NCBI GenBank assembly: GCA_022457065.1
Contig: JAJGBQ010000007.1
Location: 2,046,001 to 2,110,000 of the forward strand
Source: Curvularia sp. ZM96
Lineage: Eukaryota; Ascomycota; Dothideomycetes; Pleosporales; Pleosporaceae
Direction: 5' to 3'
DNA length: 64,000 nt
Each line of letters starts with the position of its first letter. The first letter of the stretch is position 1. The notes under the pieces were generated by a model, which did no database searches, was not told the DNA's origin, and was given only the letters and a program-made list of their open reading frames with translations. Below are positions 10,327 to 22,600 of this stretch, piece by piece. A program made the translations under genes and the position numbers.

Positions 10327-12256
10327 CTAGACGTTGTCGAACATGCTCAGCTTGACCTTGATATTGTGTGGCCACACAAACCACTGTTTGTGCAGATCCC
10401 ACTCTTTGCTTGGATCCTCAAGTTGAATCTACTCAGATCGTCAATACATGCTCAATGCACATAATTCCAACAAGTTTGCAGTGAGTCGGCTTACCTGGTA
10501 CTTTCCGAATACCGTAGCAACAACCTTATATACTTCTACTAGAGCAAGAGCCTTGCCAATGCAGACGCGGTTTCCACCTCCAAATGTCATGTCGGCGTCC
10601 TTCATCTTTCTGATCCTAGCCTCGAAGGCGGCCACATCTTCGTTTTCGCCACGCAACCAGCGCTCTGGGCGGAACTCGTAAGGCTTCTCCCCGTATACGT
10701 CTTCTTTGTAGTGGATCACCCATGGATTCACGCCAACGATTGTACCCGGTGGCAGTGTCGTCCCGTCAGCCAAGGTAAGGCCCGAGGCTGGCACAACCCG
10801 CTCAAAGAGCTGACCGACAACAGGGTGCATGCGGAGGCCTTCTTTGATGCAGGCATCAAGGTAAGAGAGCTGCTCAATGCTGGTGTAGGGCGTTGGGTAG
10901 GATAGACGTGCAGAGTGTAGTTCTTGTACTAACCGCGCCTTGCATGCAGGCGACTTGAGGAGATGATAGACGATACCTTTCATAACAATGGCGAGTGTGT
11001 CGGCGCCACCAAGAACCTATTGAATGGTCAGGATCGGCAACTTGATGTAGGGAAGCCCGGAATCCAGTGTCATTCGTACTGCATTTCCGCAACCCATTAC
11101 TCACATTGATAATCATGTATCCAATGACTTCGTTGTCGGTGACGAGCTCAGGATGCTCCTCTTTTGCTTGAAGAAAGCCGTTGAGAAAATCCTTCTTGCC
11201 ATTGCCAAATTCAGGATTCTGCATGCGCTCCATAAAGCGCTCCACGGAGAATCCCGCCGCGACCGAAAAGTCATCGAATTTATAGAGAGAGCGTGGCCAC
11301 TTTGGGTTCTTCCCGAGCCATTTGTCAAGAGCTGGAATCTGGCCAACCTGGATGGGATCAGCATCTTCTCAAATCAAATTGTTTGCTATGAGCCAGTAAG
11401 ATGTCTGCGTTTACATACCACAGAGAAATAACGCATCACGCGTTCAGCAGTGCCTAGCCTAGAGGTTACCATGTCTGATTAGCATATGCATCACGTGCGA
11501 TTTGGTCTGGAAGCCACAAACATGTCACCAATGTCTTCCCCCCGGTCCATAAAACCCATACGCTTGCTCCAGGTCATGTCGCCGAGAAAGTCCCACGCAA
11601 AAAAAGAAATCCAGTCTGCGATGTCACAAGTTTTGTCCTTGTTGGCTCCCTTGATGAAGCGCGTTTCAAGGTGGTGACAAAAGACGCGGAGGTCATCGTC
11701 CATTATATTTTCAATTTGGAGGGCATTCTGGAGGCTGTATAGCTTCTGAACGGGCTTGACTGTTCTGGAGTGGAACTCATTGCTGCGTGTGCTGAAGATG
11801 TTTTGGATAAGATGGCCATCTTGCAGGGCATCATTAATGGTCCAGGGAGGTGTTAGTACTCTATACTCTTACAAGCCGTTTCATATTCCTTACGTAGTAG
11901 TCGCTCTTTTCACAAGTCAGCAGTTGCACACGTCATGTGTATGCAGAACGTTGAAGGCTTACCTTTAGAAAGGTTCCACGGGTGTTGTAGATCGTTTTGA
12001 TGAGGTTGGCATCAGCAATACTGACGGTATTGGGGCCGAGACGGACGACGTCACCGTGCTGTTCGTGGAGTTTTCTCTGTGTCTCAATGTGGGTCTGGCC
12101 ATAGTGGTTGAGGAAACGCCAAATGTTCGAGAACTTGGCCAGGAATGGGCCAGGAATATTCTTGAGTGGAGATTGAAGGTAAGCCAAAACGTATTGGGTA
12201 ATGAAAAAGACAGCTCCGAGGCTGACTGCCTTTACGAGAAGTCCCGCCAGTGCCAT
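10327..12256 (-). CDS. Cytochrome P450 monooxygenase (pisatin-demethylase-like), possible splice-site defect
   Basis: Seven exons on the minus strand: 12256-11963, 11905-11894 (12 nt), 11841-11522, 11458-11419, 11347-11105, 11016-10495 and 10428-10327, giving 510 aa, the normal P450 length. An N-terminal membrane anchor (LVKAVSLGAVFFITQYVLAY) is followed by the NIPGPFLAKFSNIW proline hinge. The I-helix region is VLGGADTLA, the ExxR motif is KEGLR, PERW is present, and the heme loop is FGGGNRVCIG. The class resembles benzoate/pisatin-type fungal P450s; the substrate is unknown. One oddity: the intron at 11893-11842 has a good donor (GTAAGG), a perfect TACTAAC branch and the right length (52 nt), but ends GG rather than AG. 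No other AG restores the frame, so the gene may splice a rare GT-GG intron or be impaired. No biosynthetic partners lie nearby. Confidence 0.88.
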
Positions 12257-14343
12257 GATTACACAGTGGTTGTCACCTGCAGTGTGATTTCAGATCGAGG
12301 TAGGGGATGAAACGAAATCACAATCACGGCTGAAAAATCGGGAACCAGGAGCCTCTAAGAATGGACGGCTGCCACCAAGCATGCATATCATTTACCTCGG
12401 GTGTGGGGGGTGAGCGTGTGGGACTAGCATCCCGTCTCTGTTGCATGGCTTGTTGGCGTTTTACCATAGGAAGAGTCGTGTACCGCTGTAAGATACCAAC
12501 GTTGCCACTCTGGCTTTAGATCTTGCATTCTTTTTGCACCCCGCCCCACCACGTCAACTTGCGTGTCTCATGATTGGATGCACCAGGGGTTGAACTCACG
12601 TCGGCAGGCCATTGCTCTTCCGCAACACCCCAGGCAAAGACTGCGGCACGGAGTGTGATCTTCCCGTGAGGATCCTGTGACCAGGGATAGAGGAACACGG
12701 CTGAGCCCGCCCACGCCAGAAGGGACAACAGATCTCATGCCACAGTGCCGGGTGCAGGAGTACATACATAGGTAAGACGGCACATGTCGACATCGAGGGA
12801 AACGGGCAGGACGTGCGAAAGCGATCCCGCGACGAAGGCTCTCTTTGCTGCACCTGCGCTCCGTCGGGACCGATGGCCGTAAAAAGCAAAGCGTGGATAG
12901 GCCCCAGCTGATCCTTCCCCCCACCTGCGTTAGCCGGGCCGCGGACAGCGGCCCCAGTAGTTGACAGCGCGTACAACGGCCCGAAGCGGAAGAGTGGCCC
13001 TAAACGTCTGCTGTGCTAATCCGCTCTACGATCTCGAAGCCAACCCTGATGACGAGCCATGTCTTGTTCGGCTTTAAGCCGGCCGCCAGCCAGCGACATA
13101 TGTACATACTATATATATGCATGTACGAGTCCATGCGCCGTCCTGAACATGGGATGCAATCCATCCGTGTTGTTTTGTACATCGCCTCCTGGGCGGACTG
13201 ATGTGACCATCATTGTGGCTTGAGGCTTGAAATTAGAAAAGGGGTGCACTTCTCTGCCGTTGACAGTGAAGATTGTCGTCAACACAGCACGCTGGCGGTG
13301 TGAGGCGGCGCCTCTCTTCTTCTCCAATTTGGGAGATTGGTTTTTCTGGCCCCTCCTTGGGGCGGATCCTAAATAGGGCCGGTGGTGGGTCCAACGCATT
13401 TCACCCCGTTCATCGTTGTCCGTATTGATTATATGTGCACAGAACAAGGTGCTGTTTCAAGCTTCGTCCAGCAGGGAAAAGATAGCAGCTTTGGTAGACG
13501 GCACGGGCAACACGGATGGAGCAACTAGTGCGCGGCTGGTCAGGGTACTTCACCGTTCACGTGTGCCGGCCGTCTGCATTGGGCAAGGCCAGTTGTCGCC
13601 AAGGCGTCTGCAGGAGACGGCATTGGACAGACTTCTCGGGGAACCAGGAAGACCATCCGGCGCTAGGGTTTGGCCCAGCTACGCGTGTCCATCCTTCGCC
13701 CGGCCTCGCAAAGGCGGTTCAGAGCCAGAGAGGGTTGATCTCTTCCTTTTTCCACGCTCAGCCAGGCTGGGGTATAGGAACCGTTGCCTTGTTTGAAATC
13801 CTGTGCAGCAGGATTCGAGCCACAGCATCACGTAGTAACCCAAGGCGTTGGGAGAGGGCTAGCGCCAAAAGGAAAAGCATCGAGTGCAGGCCCTGCAAAT
13901 AGGACGGCATTCATATGATTCGTCCTGCTCTAAAGGCTGCCACTCCTTCTATCGAGATGGATGTTAGGAGACTGAGAGATCTACCAGATCCTCGGAATTG
14001 TTTGCACATGCACCTTATTTTTTCTTCTTCAGCATGGGCATCTTTCTGATCGAAAGAGGGCATAGAAACAGCAGCGCACTCCTGGTTTTTGGCAGACATC
14101 CGAGCCGCTCTTCCAGGCACTACTCAGCCTCGAGTTAAAGCGCCTTTCCGCCCTGTTCTACTCGTTTGTGCACGCACAACGGTAATTCAAAGCTCACGCT
14201 TGGGCTTTTGTTCAACCCAAGACCACTATCCTTTTACTGGTTTCTTGAGCCACACGACACTGTCTCAGGGGAGCAGTGAGTCAACCCACCGAGACCTGTC
14301 GGTTGCTCTCGCAAGCAGAACCACTCACGCAGTGGCGATCAAG
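12257..14343. other. Gene-poor intergenic region between divergent genes
   Basis: About 2.1 kb separating the P450 (minus) and the receptor gene (plus). There is a TATATATATGCATG-type AT tract near 13108-13125. The remaining open frames are short and lack protein-like character. Presumably contains both promoters. Confidence 0.4.
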
Positions 14344-15564
14344 ATGGGCAAGCCAACAGACTTCGCAGACATCCTCAATGGGGTCATGTGGTTTCAGGTG
14401 TTCTTTGCCACCATCTTCATCGCACTACGACTTTACACACGGCAGTGGATCGTGCGGAACTTCGGATGGGATGACGTTTTGATGTTGGTAAACCTGGTAA
14501 GTTACTTCTGTTGAGTCTTGTTACCGATCCTCTGAACCGCTGTCTGACTGGCGTAGGCTACCTTCATCGGTTACGTGGCCTGCGTATCAATCGGAATCAA
14601 CTATGGCGTGGGCAAGAAGACAGCTGACATTATCCGTCTCGAACTTGACTACTCCAAAGCCATCATGTGGGAAGCCATAGGCCAGGGTATTTGTATCATG
14701 GGTATTGCAGCCTCAAAAGGATCTGTGGCGCTCTTTCTCCTGCGTATCGTTGTCAAACAATGGCATATCGCAATCCTCTGGTTCTGCATAGTTTCCACAA
14801 CTGTACTGTGCATCATCACTACCACGCTCCTGTACACCCAGTGTGTACCGACGGCGTTTCTGTGGGATCGGACTATCGAAGGCGGCTACTGTTGGCTCAA
14901 CTTCACTCAAGTCGGTCTTACTATGGGTGCTTGGTCTGCATCCATGGACTTTGTCCTTGCCATTCTTCGTAAGTTAAGTACCTGAGTAACATTACTCGAA
15001 CGCCACTGACCCAGCCTAGCTTGGCACGTTCTTATGGGCCTGAACATGAAGAAAAAGGAGAAGATCACAATTGCCTTCGGCCTTTCTCTTGGTATCCTTG
15101 CCGGCGCATGCTCAATTGTTCGTACGGTTGAGCTGCAATCTCTGGCGTCAATGGAAAACTACGTGTACGACACCGCAAGCATGCTGCTCTGGTCTTCGTC
15201 TGAAGTCTGCATGACCATTGTCTGTGCTTGCATTCCCGTCCTCCGCCCGCTCTATGTCCGTGTCAAGTATGGCTCGCGTGGCGATTCGTCCAACAAAGAC
15301 TCGTATCATCTCAAGGAATACTCAAAGTCAAAGAGCAGCCGTGGGGACAACAGCCAGCCTGGAAACAAGATTTACGTCGGTCCTGGCGAGAGTATTTTGC
15401 ATACCACAGTTGCGATGGGGAGTGATGCCGCGAGTGAGGAGTCCATACTGAGGGGTTGCAATGAGCCAAGAGAAAGTGCGAACACTTGGGAAGACCCATC
15501 CAGGAAAGAGCCCAAGGACATTCATGTCACCACAACAGTGACTTCAAGAGATGACTTTGTATGA
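14344..15564 (+). CDS. Pth11-like integral membrane protein (fungal rhodopsin-fold receptor domain)
   Basis: Three exons, 14344-14496, 14557-14968 and 15020-15564, encoding 369 aa. Seven hydrophobic helices occupy about residues 10-260. Signature pieces of the fungal rhodopsin domain are present: a DVLML helix after FGWDD, the helix-4 region with LLYTQCVPTAFLWD, CWLN, and DFVLAILPWHVLMGLNM before the fifth/sixth helices, then RTVELQSLASMENYVYDTASMLLWSSSE. The C-terminal 110 residues are polar and Ser-rich, as in other Pth11-like tails. There is no N-terminal CFEM domain. The start at MGKPTDFADILNG was preferred over longer upstream frames because it sits directly before the first helix. Likely a plasma-membrane sensor; ligand unknown. 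Confidence 0.88.
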
Positions 15565-16636
15565 GCGAGCAGGCTGACACAATCGCTCTTTCGCGTATGT
15601 TACCATAGACTAGGTGTTTGATCACGGCGTAGATATCATGAACGCTCCTTTGAGGAACTCGCATCCATTATTCAAGTCCCTCACAGGCAATGAAAGCTTC
15701 TTCAACTTTCAAACTCAGATTTCCATTCTGCATTGCATGTGAACATGTTCATATTTGTAACCTGAACTGCCGATCAGTGTGAAAGGTGCATGAGGGTACC
15801 GAAATGAAGCCGTCACAATCCAGGCTCCGCAACTCCCGCCGCCCCTCGGCAAGCTATATCACTTGGACGAGTTTTTGAGCCAGCAGGATCAACAAGGCCA
15901 GCAAAAGAATGAGGCAGAGCCCCCACTGCAGATCGCGTATGAATCTCCATGTTCCGTGCGGGGATATTCTTTCTTCACCCTGTTCATGATCGGCATATAT
16001 GCTTTTCTCCACAGACTCGCTGCAGGAGGAAAAGAACCAGGTCTGATGGGACTTTGCTTCGCCATCGTTTTCTTTTCAGTGAACATTCCAGGGTCTGTCT
16101 TTCTTTTTCGTCCCGAGATTGGTTTGTGGTGGTGACACACGGCCCCCCGCATTTGGCGCCCTCGGAGTCGAGCTGTCGACGCCTAAATTCCCACAATGAA
16201 CGCCCACCCAGCTCTTTCCTTTGCTCGAAACGCCAGCGAAGGGCAATTTTCAACGGCGATCGAAAAAAGCAAAGCTTCAAAATCGTACGACTCTCTCTGT
16301 CAACGACGATCCTACCACTGCGATAGCAAGTCGCCGACACAGGGACGAAAGAAGGAAAGTTCCCGTGGAAAATTATTGTCAGAGAAAGAGGGGTGAATGA
16401 AAAACATGGATTCATCAATGCCCTACTAATGTGCTATGGCAAGAAAAGCAAGAAACAGGATACGTGGAGTTGCAGGTATTTGGAAGCAAGGAGACGCACA
16501 ATGCGACGATCAGCGGAGTGTGCCACAAACTGTAGAATATCTTCTTCCATCGCTTCGGCCTTGTAGAAGATGTCGTCGTCGACGCCAAGGCTATTCCAGT
16601 CGCTCGGGCTCCCGCTAAAGTGAGTAGCGTCCATGC
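15565..16636. other. Intergenic region, no gene recognised
   Basis: About 1.1 kb between convergent genes. One 90-residue hydrophobic frame near 15863-16135 begins only at TTG and has no ATG, so it is not called as a gene. Confidence 0.35.
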
Positions 16637-17305
16637 CTATTTCTCTTCTCTATCATTCGGTTTTCCGAGCTTGCCTTTGCAGTCTGGCTCTGAGTATAGA
16701 GACACAGACTTGTTATCTCCCCTAGGGCTTTCGTTGTGAGTCGCACAGATTGATCGGTCGGACAGCGTTGGATTCACAACTGAAGGCATGTAAGCTTCGC
16801 GACGGCGGTTTGGGCTCTGGTCTTCGTTTACTGCAAAATCGACTGTTGAAAGAGAAGGCGGAGGTTTTTCTATTAATGGTCAGCAAAACTCGAATCGGGT
16901 CACACGCTTCAATAGTTGCTTGACAGACTCACTGTTGATCGACCGCTGGCGTTGGAATTCCTTCAATTCCGATGGCGGGAGATATAACCCATGTTTCAGA
17001 TATGCTGTCGATGCCGGCTGCAGGACATTACGATTCGAGTCCGGCTGTCCCCGAAACATGCTCTCTGGAAGCTTCGGTGAGTCGCACCCGGAATAAGTTT
17101 CATTGATGAAGTCATCAATTTTCTCAGGGTAAGATTCGCACTCGGAGGTACTGTCGAAATGAGCCCCAATGGACCCAAGATCAGTCGAGTCGACACGCTT
17201 CTTTGCTGTCGACGACTGGGGGCTCATTTGCGTACTTTTGCATTGAGACTCACGGGCTTGAATCCGGTCCCATTGCAGGTCTGATTCTTCGCTTCTCGTC
17301 GGCAT
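16637..17305 (-). CDS. Unrecognised protein, N-terminus uncertain
   Basis: Two exons on the minus strand: 17305-16933 and 16869-16637, with a 63-nt intron (GTGAGT...CTGAC...TTAATAG), giving at least 201 aa from the ATG at 17305. The protein is hydrophilic and Ser/Pro/Arg-rich with no visible domain. It contains KHGLYLPPSELKEFQRQRS before the splice site and KPPPSLSTVDF after it, and ends KGKLGKPNDREEK. The frame stays open upstream of the chosen ATG for about 30 further codons, with protein-like residues (HDHTPFVIHFTPSHTF and LLGPRPIPF), so a first exon may start near 17390-17490. Function not assignable. Read as a gene because of the clean intron and consistent frame. Confidence 0.55.
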
Positions 17306-17490
17306 CGTATTCAAGAACGGTATCGGTCTAGGACCCAACAAGAATGTGTGGCTGGGGGTGAAGTGTATGACAAAGGGCGTATGGTCATGCAGTAAGATGT
17401 TCTCCTAGCGTCTTGCTGACCCAAAATATATATTCAGGAACTAATCCGCTGGCAGAGTTGTATTCAATCGTGAACGTGTCTGAGATCATG

Positions 17491-19660
17491 ACCGAGTGTT
17501 GGATATATATTTGAAGAAGACTATACATTGCACGGTCGGACCGTCTATTTACACACATGTTGCTGCGTCCGCGTCAAGATGCACGAAAACAGATCAATCG
17601 CCGATACCAATACAACGAATCAGGATCAAACAAATGTAAGGTTACGGGCTCGCCGTGAAACCTACAAAACCCACAATCAATCTACATGGTTTGGTTGCCT
17701 GAGGAGAGTGCCCAAAAAGAAACTGCCACGACGAATGGTAGCATCGTAAGGCTGGGCTTGATATCACGCATTCGCCGGACATGAGCTTTGGACGGCCGCT
17801 CCGAGCGGCGACCAGACCATTCACGAGGAAACTCGATTCCCAAAAACATCTAAACGCAGTGCATGGCCACGACCAGGTTTAAAACTCGCTACCCACCAAC
17901 AAACAATACTTTACACAGCACACTCGATGATATAGGGTGGTTTTACAATAGCTGCTCCTTCAGATCACATAAAAGATGTGGCAAACATCCACCAGTTTGA
18001 CCGCTTCTCTGACGGAAGACGAGCGTGCCAAAAGTTGACGTGGACAGCCGTCGTCAAACGATTGACCTCCATCGATGCAATGAAAAGAATGATCGAATTG
18101 GAAAGAGCCATTGATATAACGAAGACATGCTTCGGTCAGTCCGCACAGGGAGCCTAGTACTGCAGGATTGAGCAATTGACATGTGTAAGGCGCAAGGCTG
18201 TGACGAATCGGGGCGCAAGAAGCAGACCCAATATCTGGCATTACGGACTGGGCAGCTATAGCTTATCTACAAATTACTCCATGGCCACACTCAAGAGCTT
18301 ATGGTGATTGATAAACCTAGCGGCATCTAGAACATGGACCCTTGGTAAGAAAGGATATATTTGAGGCTATCCTGCGGTGTCATAGATGACCGAGGTAGGT
18401 TGAATGTCTACTCTAAATCGCAGTCATATTACAAACGTAGTCTGTTCACCAAGTCTGACGGAAGCGGCAAGGCCGTCGTTGTCCTACAGTCACTATCTGC
18501 TCACCGGTCTGCTTGTAACAGTTTCCGATATCGTAGGCGGATTAATCGACTAGCGGTGACGGCTTGAGCAGAATTCGGTTGACCGGTAAAGCCTCGTCAG
18601 CATTCTGCAGTAGAAAAAGAGGGGTCACGAGCACGGCTTGTAGTTTGGCCTCGTGCACGTAGAGAGATATGTGCAAGCTCTGTTATTTCTAAATATGATA
18701 TCTTGTTAATTCGTGAACTTCCACGCGCCCGAGCAAAGGGGGACTGCCTCGTTGATGGCGGTTGATGGCACAACGAGAGATGGCAGTTGATGGCGGTTGA
18801 TGGTGCTGTGTAACCTTGGCATGCAAGAGCGGGCGAGAGATCGCGATCTCGGTATCCAACCACTGCTTGTCATAGCCTGGTCGCACATGCCATCTCGGTC
18901 GCGCAGATCCGGTCGACCATTCCGGAGGCAAGATTTGATGGGGAAGGCCGCTAGTTGGCAAGCACTCAATGATAATAGGTGTAGGTTTACCGTCACTGCG
19001 GCGTTGGGATAGTACTGCGTGGGTGCCACATACGTTTCCCACGTTACTGTATGCAGAATACAGTGCATAAGGATATGCAGTAGCTTGAGAGCCTATCACA
19101 AAGAGGCGGTCATGTCCTGCCGCCATCGTAGCCTTGTTGCAAGAGATAGACGGGATTTCTGCCAAAATAGACTAAAGCACAGTAGCCACAAAGACGTACC
19201 GAGTATGCGGTTCGGCAAGGCCGGCATGTCGAAGCTTTTATAGTATGCTTGTCTGTGTATCCGGGAGGTGATGTAGAAGGGCCAATCCAGACCCGTGTAT
19301 GCAGTGATGATGGCGATACTCGGACCAAAACGAGACAAATGGTACTACAGAATAGATTGCTAGGGAGCCAATCCCTCGAACTAAATATAGTAGTAGCCCG
19401 GTCATGGCCCGGCCAACGCGCTATGAGTATGTATAGGCCTGCCAAAGCCTTCTGGGTGTACCGAGATAGCCAGAAGACAACAGCACTCACCAACTCTGAT
19501 AAAACGCACTTTTCAGCTCTTAGGGACACGAAATAGATACGACACCTCCTGAATTTGAACAAACTACCGTAGAAAACTTATGAAACAACCAGGATTTCAA
19601 CGATGTTCATTTAAGCAAGCGGTTTTCATAGGGCGGTTAATCCTGCTATCTAGAGGAGCA
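17491..19660. other. Gene-poor region with short repeats
   Basis: No gene with a recognisable domain. A 93-codon minus-strand frame (18241-17960, starting MPDIGSASCAP) looks mildly protein-like (CGLTEACLRYINGSFQFD) but has no recognised family; it may be an exon or a relic. Four copies of GTTGATGGC lie at 18751-18804. Confidence 0.4.
18751..18804. repeat. Short GTTGATGGC direct repeats
   Basis: The 9-mer GTTGATGGC occurs at 18751, 18761, 18786 and 18796, the two pairs separated by CACAACGAGAGATG-like sequence. This is a small tandem/inverted-spaced repeat, purely a sequence observation. Confidence 0.7.
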
Positions 19661-22600
19661 CTAGTATCCGCTCCGTGGGATGCTGTATGAGAAATTCTGT
19701 GAAATCTTTAAGGCAGTCTGAACCGTCCGGTACTGCTCCAACTTGCTGAGCTGGGCATCATTAAGCCCGACAATCAGACCTTCAAGACCCCGGACGTGCA
19801 GCATGTCCTTGAGGCGGTCCTTGCCTCTGATATTGGCACTGTAATGCAATGTTGGACTGATGAACACGAAGCTCGATTGTACATGTGAGTGAAACGGAGG
19901 CGCATATACGATTGGTCGTTTGAATCTTCGTGAAAGATCATATTCACCACCACAATCTCATATCGCTTAGAGGCAACCCAAGAGCGAATCGTCTCGTGAA
20001 TGGACTGCGTGGAAGGCGTGAGTCGCTTGCGTATAAGCTTTTTAGTTCTTTGTGCATCTTGTCCCTCTCCTTCTAGAGCGCTTCAGACCAGTCAACTTTG
20101 TTTTCCTTGCGACTAGCTAAAGCGATATTATCCTTGGTTTCTCTCTCTCTCTTCAAGATTCCCCGATTACTCGTTCACTTGCGGGTGGTAAGTGGCGGTC
20201 ACGGTCAGAGTTATGCTACTCTCTATACACTGATGAAAGACCAACGTACGGCTTGGCTATATACTACATGTACCGCAAAAGATACTAGGATTGGAGATTA
20301 TTCTTGAGCACTAGACCGGAGCACTTAAAGGGACTGTTTCAGCCTTGCTGTTGCGGCCCCTGGAATGGAAGAAGCCAAACCCGCCTTCACCAGTGCGACA
20401 GGCCCATTTATCCAGTGGGTATTGAGGTCGTCAGCATAATTTCTTTGATGAGCAAAGACAAAGGCTCAATAGCTAGCCGAGGTCTGCACTGTGAAGAAAT
20501 CTACATCTTAGAAATATCTGACCGCTTTACTATCATCATGCCTTCCCATTGCGATTCCAAACTTACTGAATTTCTCAAGTGAAAGCATCGCGCTCATACC
20601 CAGAGCTTTTTGCAGCTTCAGCTATCCGGTCATATTTGAACAAGTGGCCCGTCATACCTGCTGTATATCCTGTCACTGAGCGGCGGTCTTTGCCTATGAA
20701 AGAATCAATACTGAGAATATCGATATCTAAGAGCTTGCTTGCTGTATGGACCTTGGTTGCGAAAGCCGGTGCAAGTTGACGACACAGGGTTTTCGGACCG
20801 CACATTTGACTTCAGGAATTGGATTTTCCACATCTACATCGCTGCCGCGAGCTGACAATACCGGCATTATGCTGTTTTCTTCTTCGCTTACTTCGTCATG
20901 TCATATAAGTTCCTTTGGTTCTTTTTCGATAAGTCTCGCTGTCATTGCATGACGAGCGGATACATGCCCACAACAACTGTAGCCTGTGAGCCGTCCACTT
21001 TACTGTGTCGTCTTGGTTTTCATTGCACTCCAAAACCAATCTCCTTTCTTCGACCTCCCTCAAGTTTTCACCAAAGATCGGAGGCTGAAGGCCCGATCGC
21101 GCATGCCTCTTTTGACAAAACTCGCAATGCTTGCAACGCCAAGGATTCCGTAGTATTTGTTTCTATTAGATTAGCTATGTTGCAAGTACAACGACATCAG
21201 TTGTTTTGAAGAAGAAGAATAGCTTGGTAGGTCTCTAGATGATGAAGGAAAAGTTTCGAACAAGCAGACGGATTGATTTTTGAGGATTGTGGCACTATCA
21301 AGCCTGTATCCACTTGGCTACCTAAAGCGCTCTGGCTGGACTACTATACTTGGTCTGAGTCCCTAGCGATCCTAGCAAGCAATCTTGTACCATCGCTTTG
21401 CTATTTTTGGTTACTTTGGGCGGTTTTGACCGTCCGGACCAGTGCATGAGTCTCGCCATCATCACCGTTACCAGGATCAGTATTAGCGCGGCTGTTGTGC
21501 ACTCCTATCTCGTGCTCTTGTGGACTCAAGAGTCAAGATTCCTGTCGTGGGCATCGCTGCTCTCGACGTCATTAACTGTTCCTGACTCTTCGTCATCGTT
21601 ATCGTACCTCTCGCCGTAGGCATTGTGGGCATCGTACGCCCCCTTGTTATCCTCGGAGAAAAGAGTCTTATGTGTGTCACTGAAAATCTCGAGTTCCTTC
21701 AGCAATTCTATCCCGCCAAACTCGCTTGGGTACTACTCTTGGTATGGGCGCGCAGACCATGCCGCTGTTTGTGTAGTTAGCTTTCGCTATCTGGGAGAAT
21801 CTCGTGCTGCAAAACAATTCAAGGAAACGAAACATGAGAACTGGAGACGTGTCGACAGATATGTGCTCATAGTTCCCGAATTAAACGTGTCGATAAAGAC
21901 CAACTTAGGTCCCAGTCCGGCCAGTTGTAGCGCCCATTCCACGTGGCACCGATTTCTGAGCTATGCTGCCGGAATATTTGGTACGCTATGCACCCCTTGT
22001 TTCAAGTAATCTGGTTCAGAAAGGCCTTTGCTGCTTCTTTCGGAATTCTATCAATGCGTTGCACTTCGATTGGCTGCTCGAAACGCAAACGCGGAAAACA
22101 ATAGAACCGCAAAGCCAATATCCAAGCAGCTGATGTCGGAACTGCGGATGCAGAATCTGCAGGTAGAAGGATAGTTTCGTTGAGACGAACGCTCAGCTGC
22201 GAGCATCTCAGTAAGCAAGTGGATACAGACCCAGGATTGGAAGAAGAACAAAAGCATCTGCCATCTACAGAACATGCAAAGGCGCCATGAGGATGCCAGA
22301 AGGGACGTTGGTCAGCAAGGGTCTTGCGGAAAGCCCAGGGATGATCGCTGGAGAGGGTATATTGGATTGAGAAGGACCCAGAGATGGCGTGCGCGGGTCC
22401 TCGTCACATGCGTCGATAAAGAATACCAGTCCCAAGGTGCGACCGTTTTCGTCCTTGGCGAGCTACAGTGGGCTGGAGTATGGGCAGTACCTTCGGACTT
22501 CATCAAGCTTCAGCTCTGTCGGTAGCGAACCGAACAATCATATTCGTTGGTGTGGGAGCTGGGGAATACTCGCGGTGGTGTTATCTCCTGATGGCGTTAG

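Noticed and set aside
12544..12610. tRNA-like T-loop string near GTTGAACTC
   Set aside because: The surrounding bases do not form an acceptor stem or anticodon arm; no tRNA supported.
15863..16135. 90-residue hydrophobic frame
   Set aside because: It begins at TTG with no in-frame ATG and no upstream exon could be justified.
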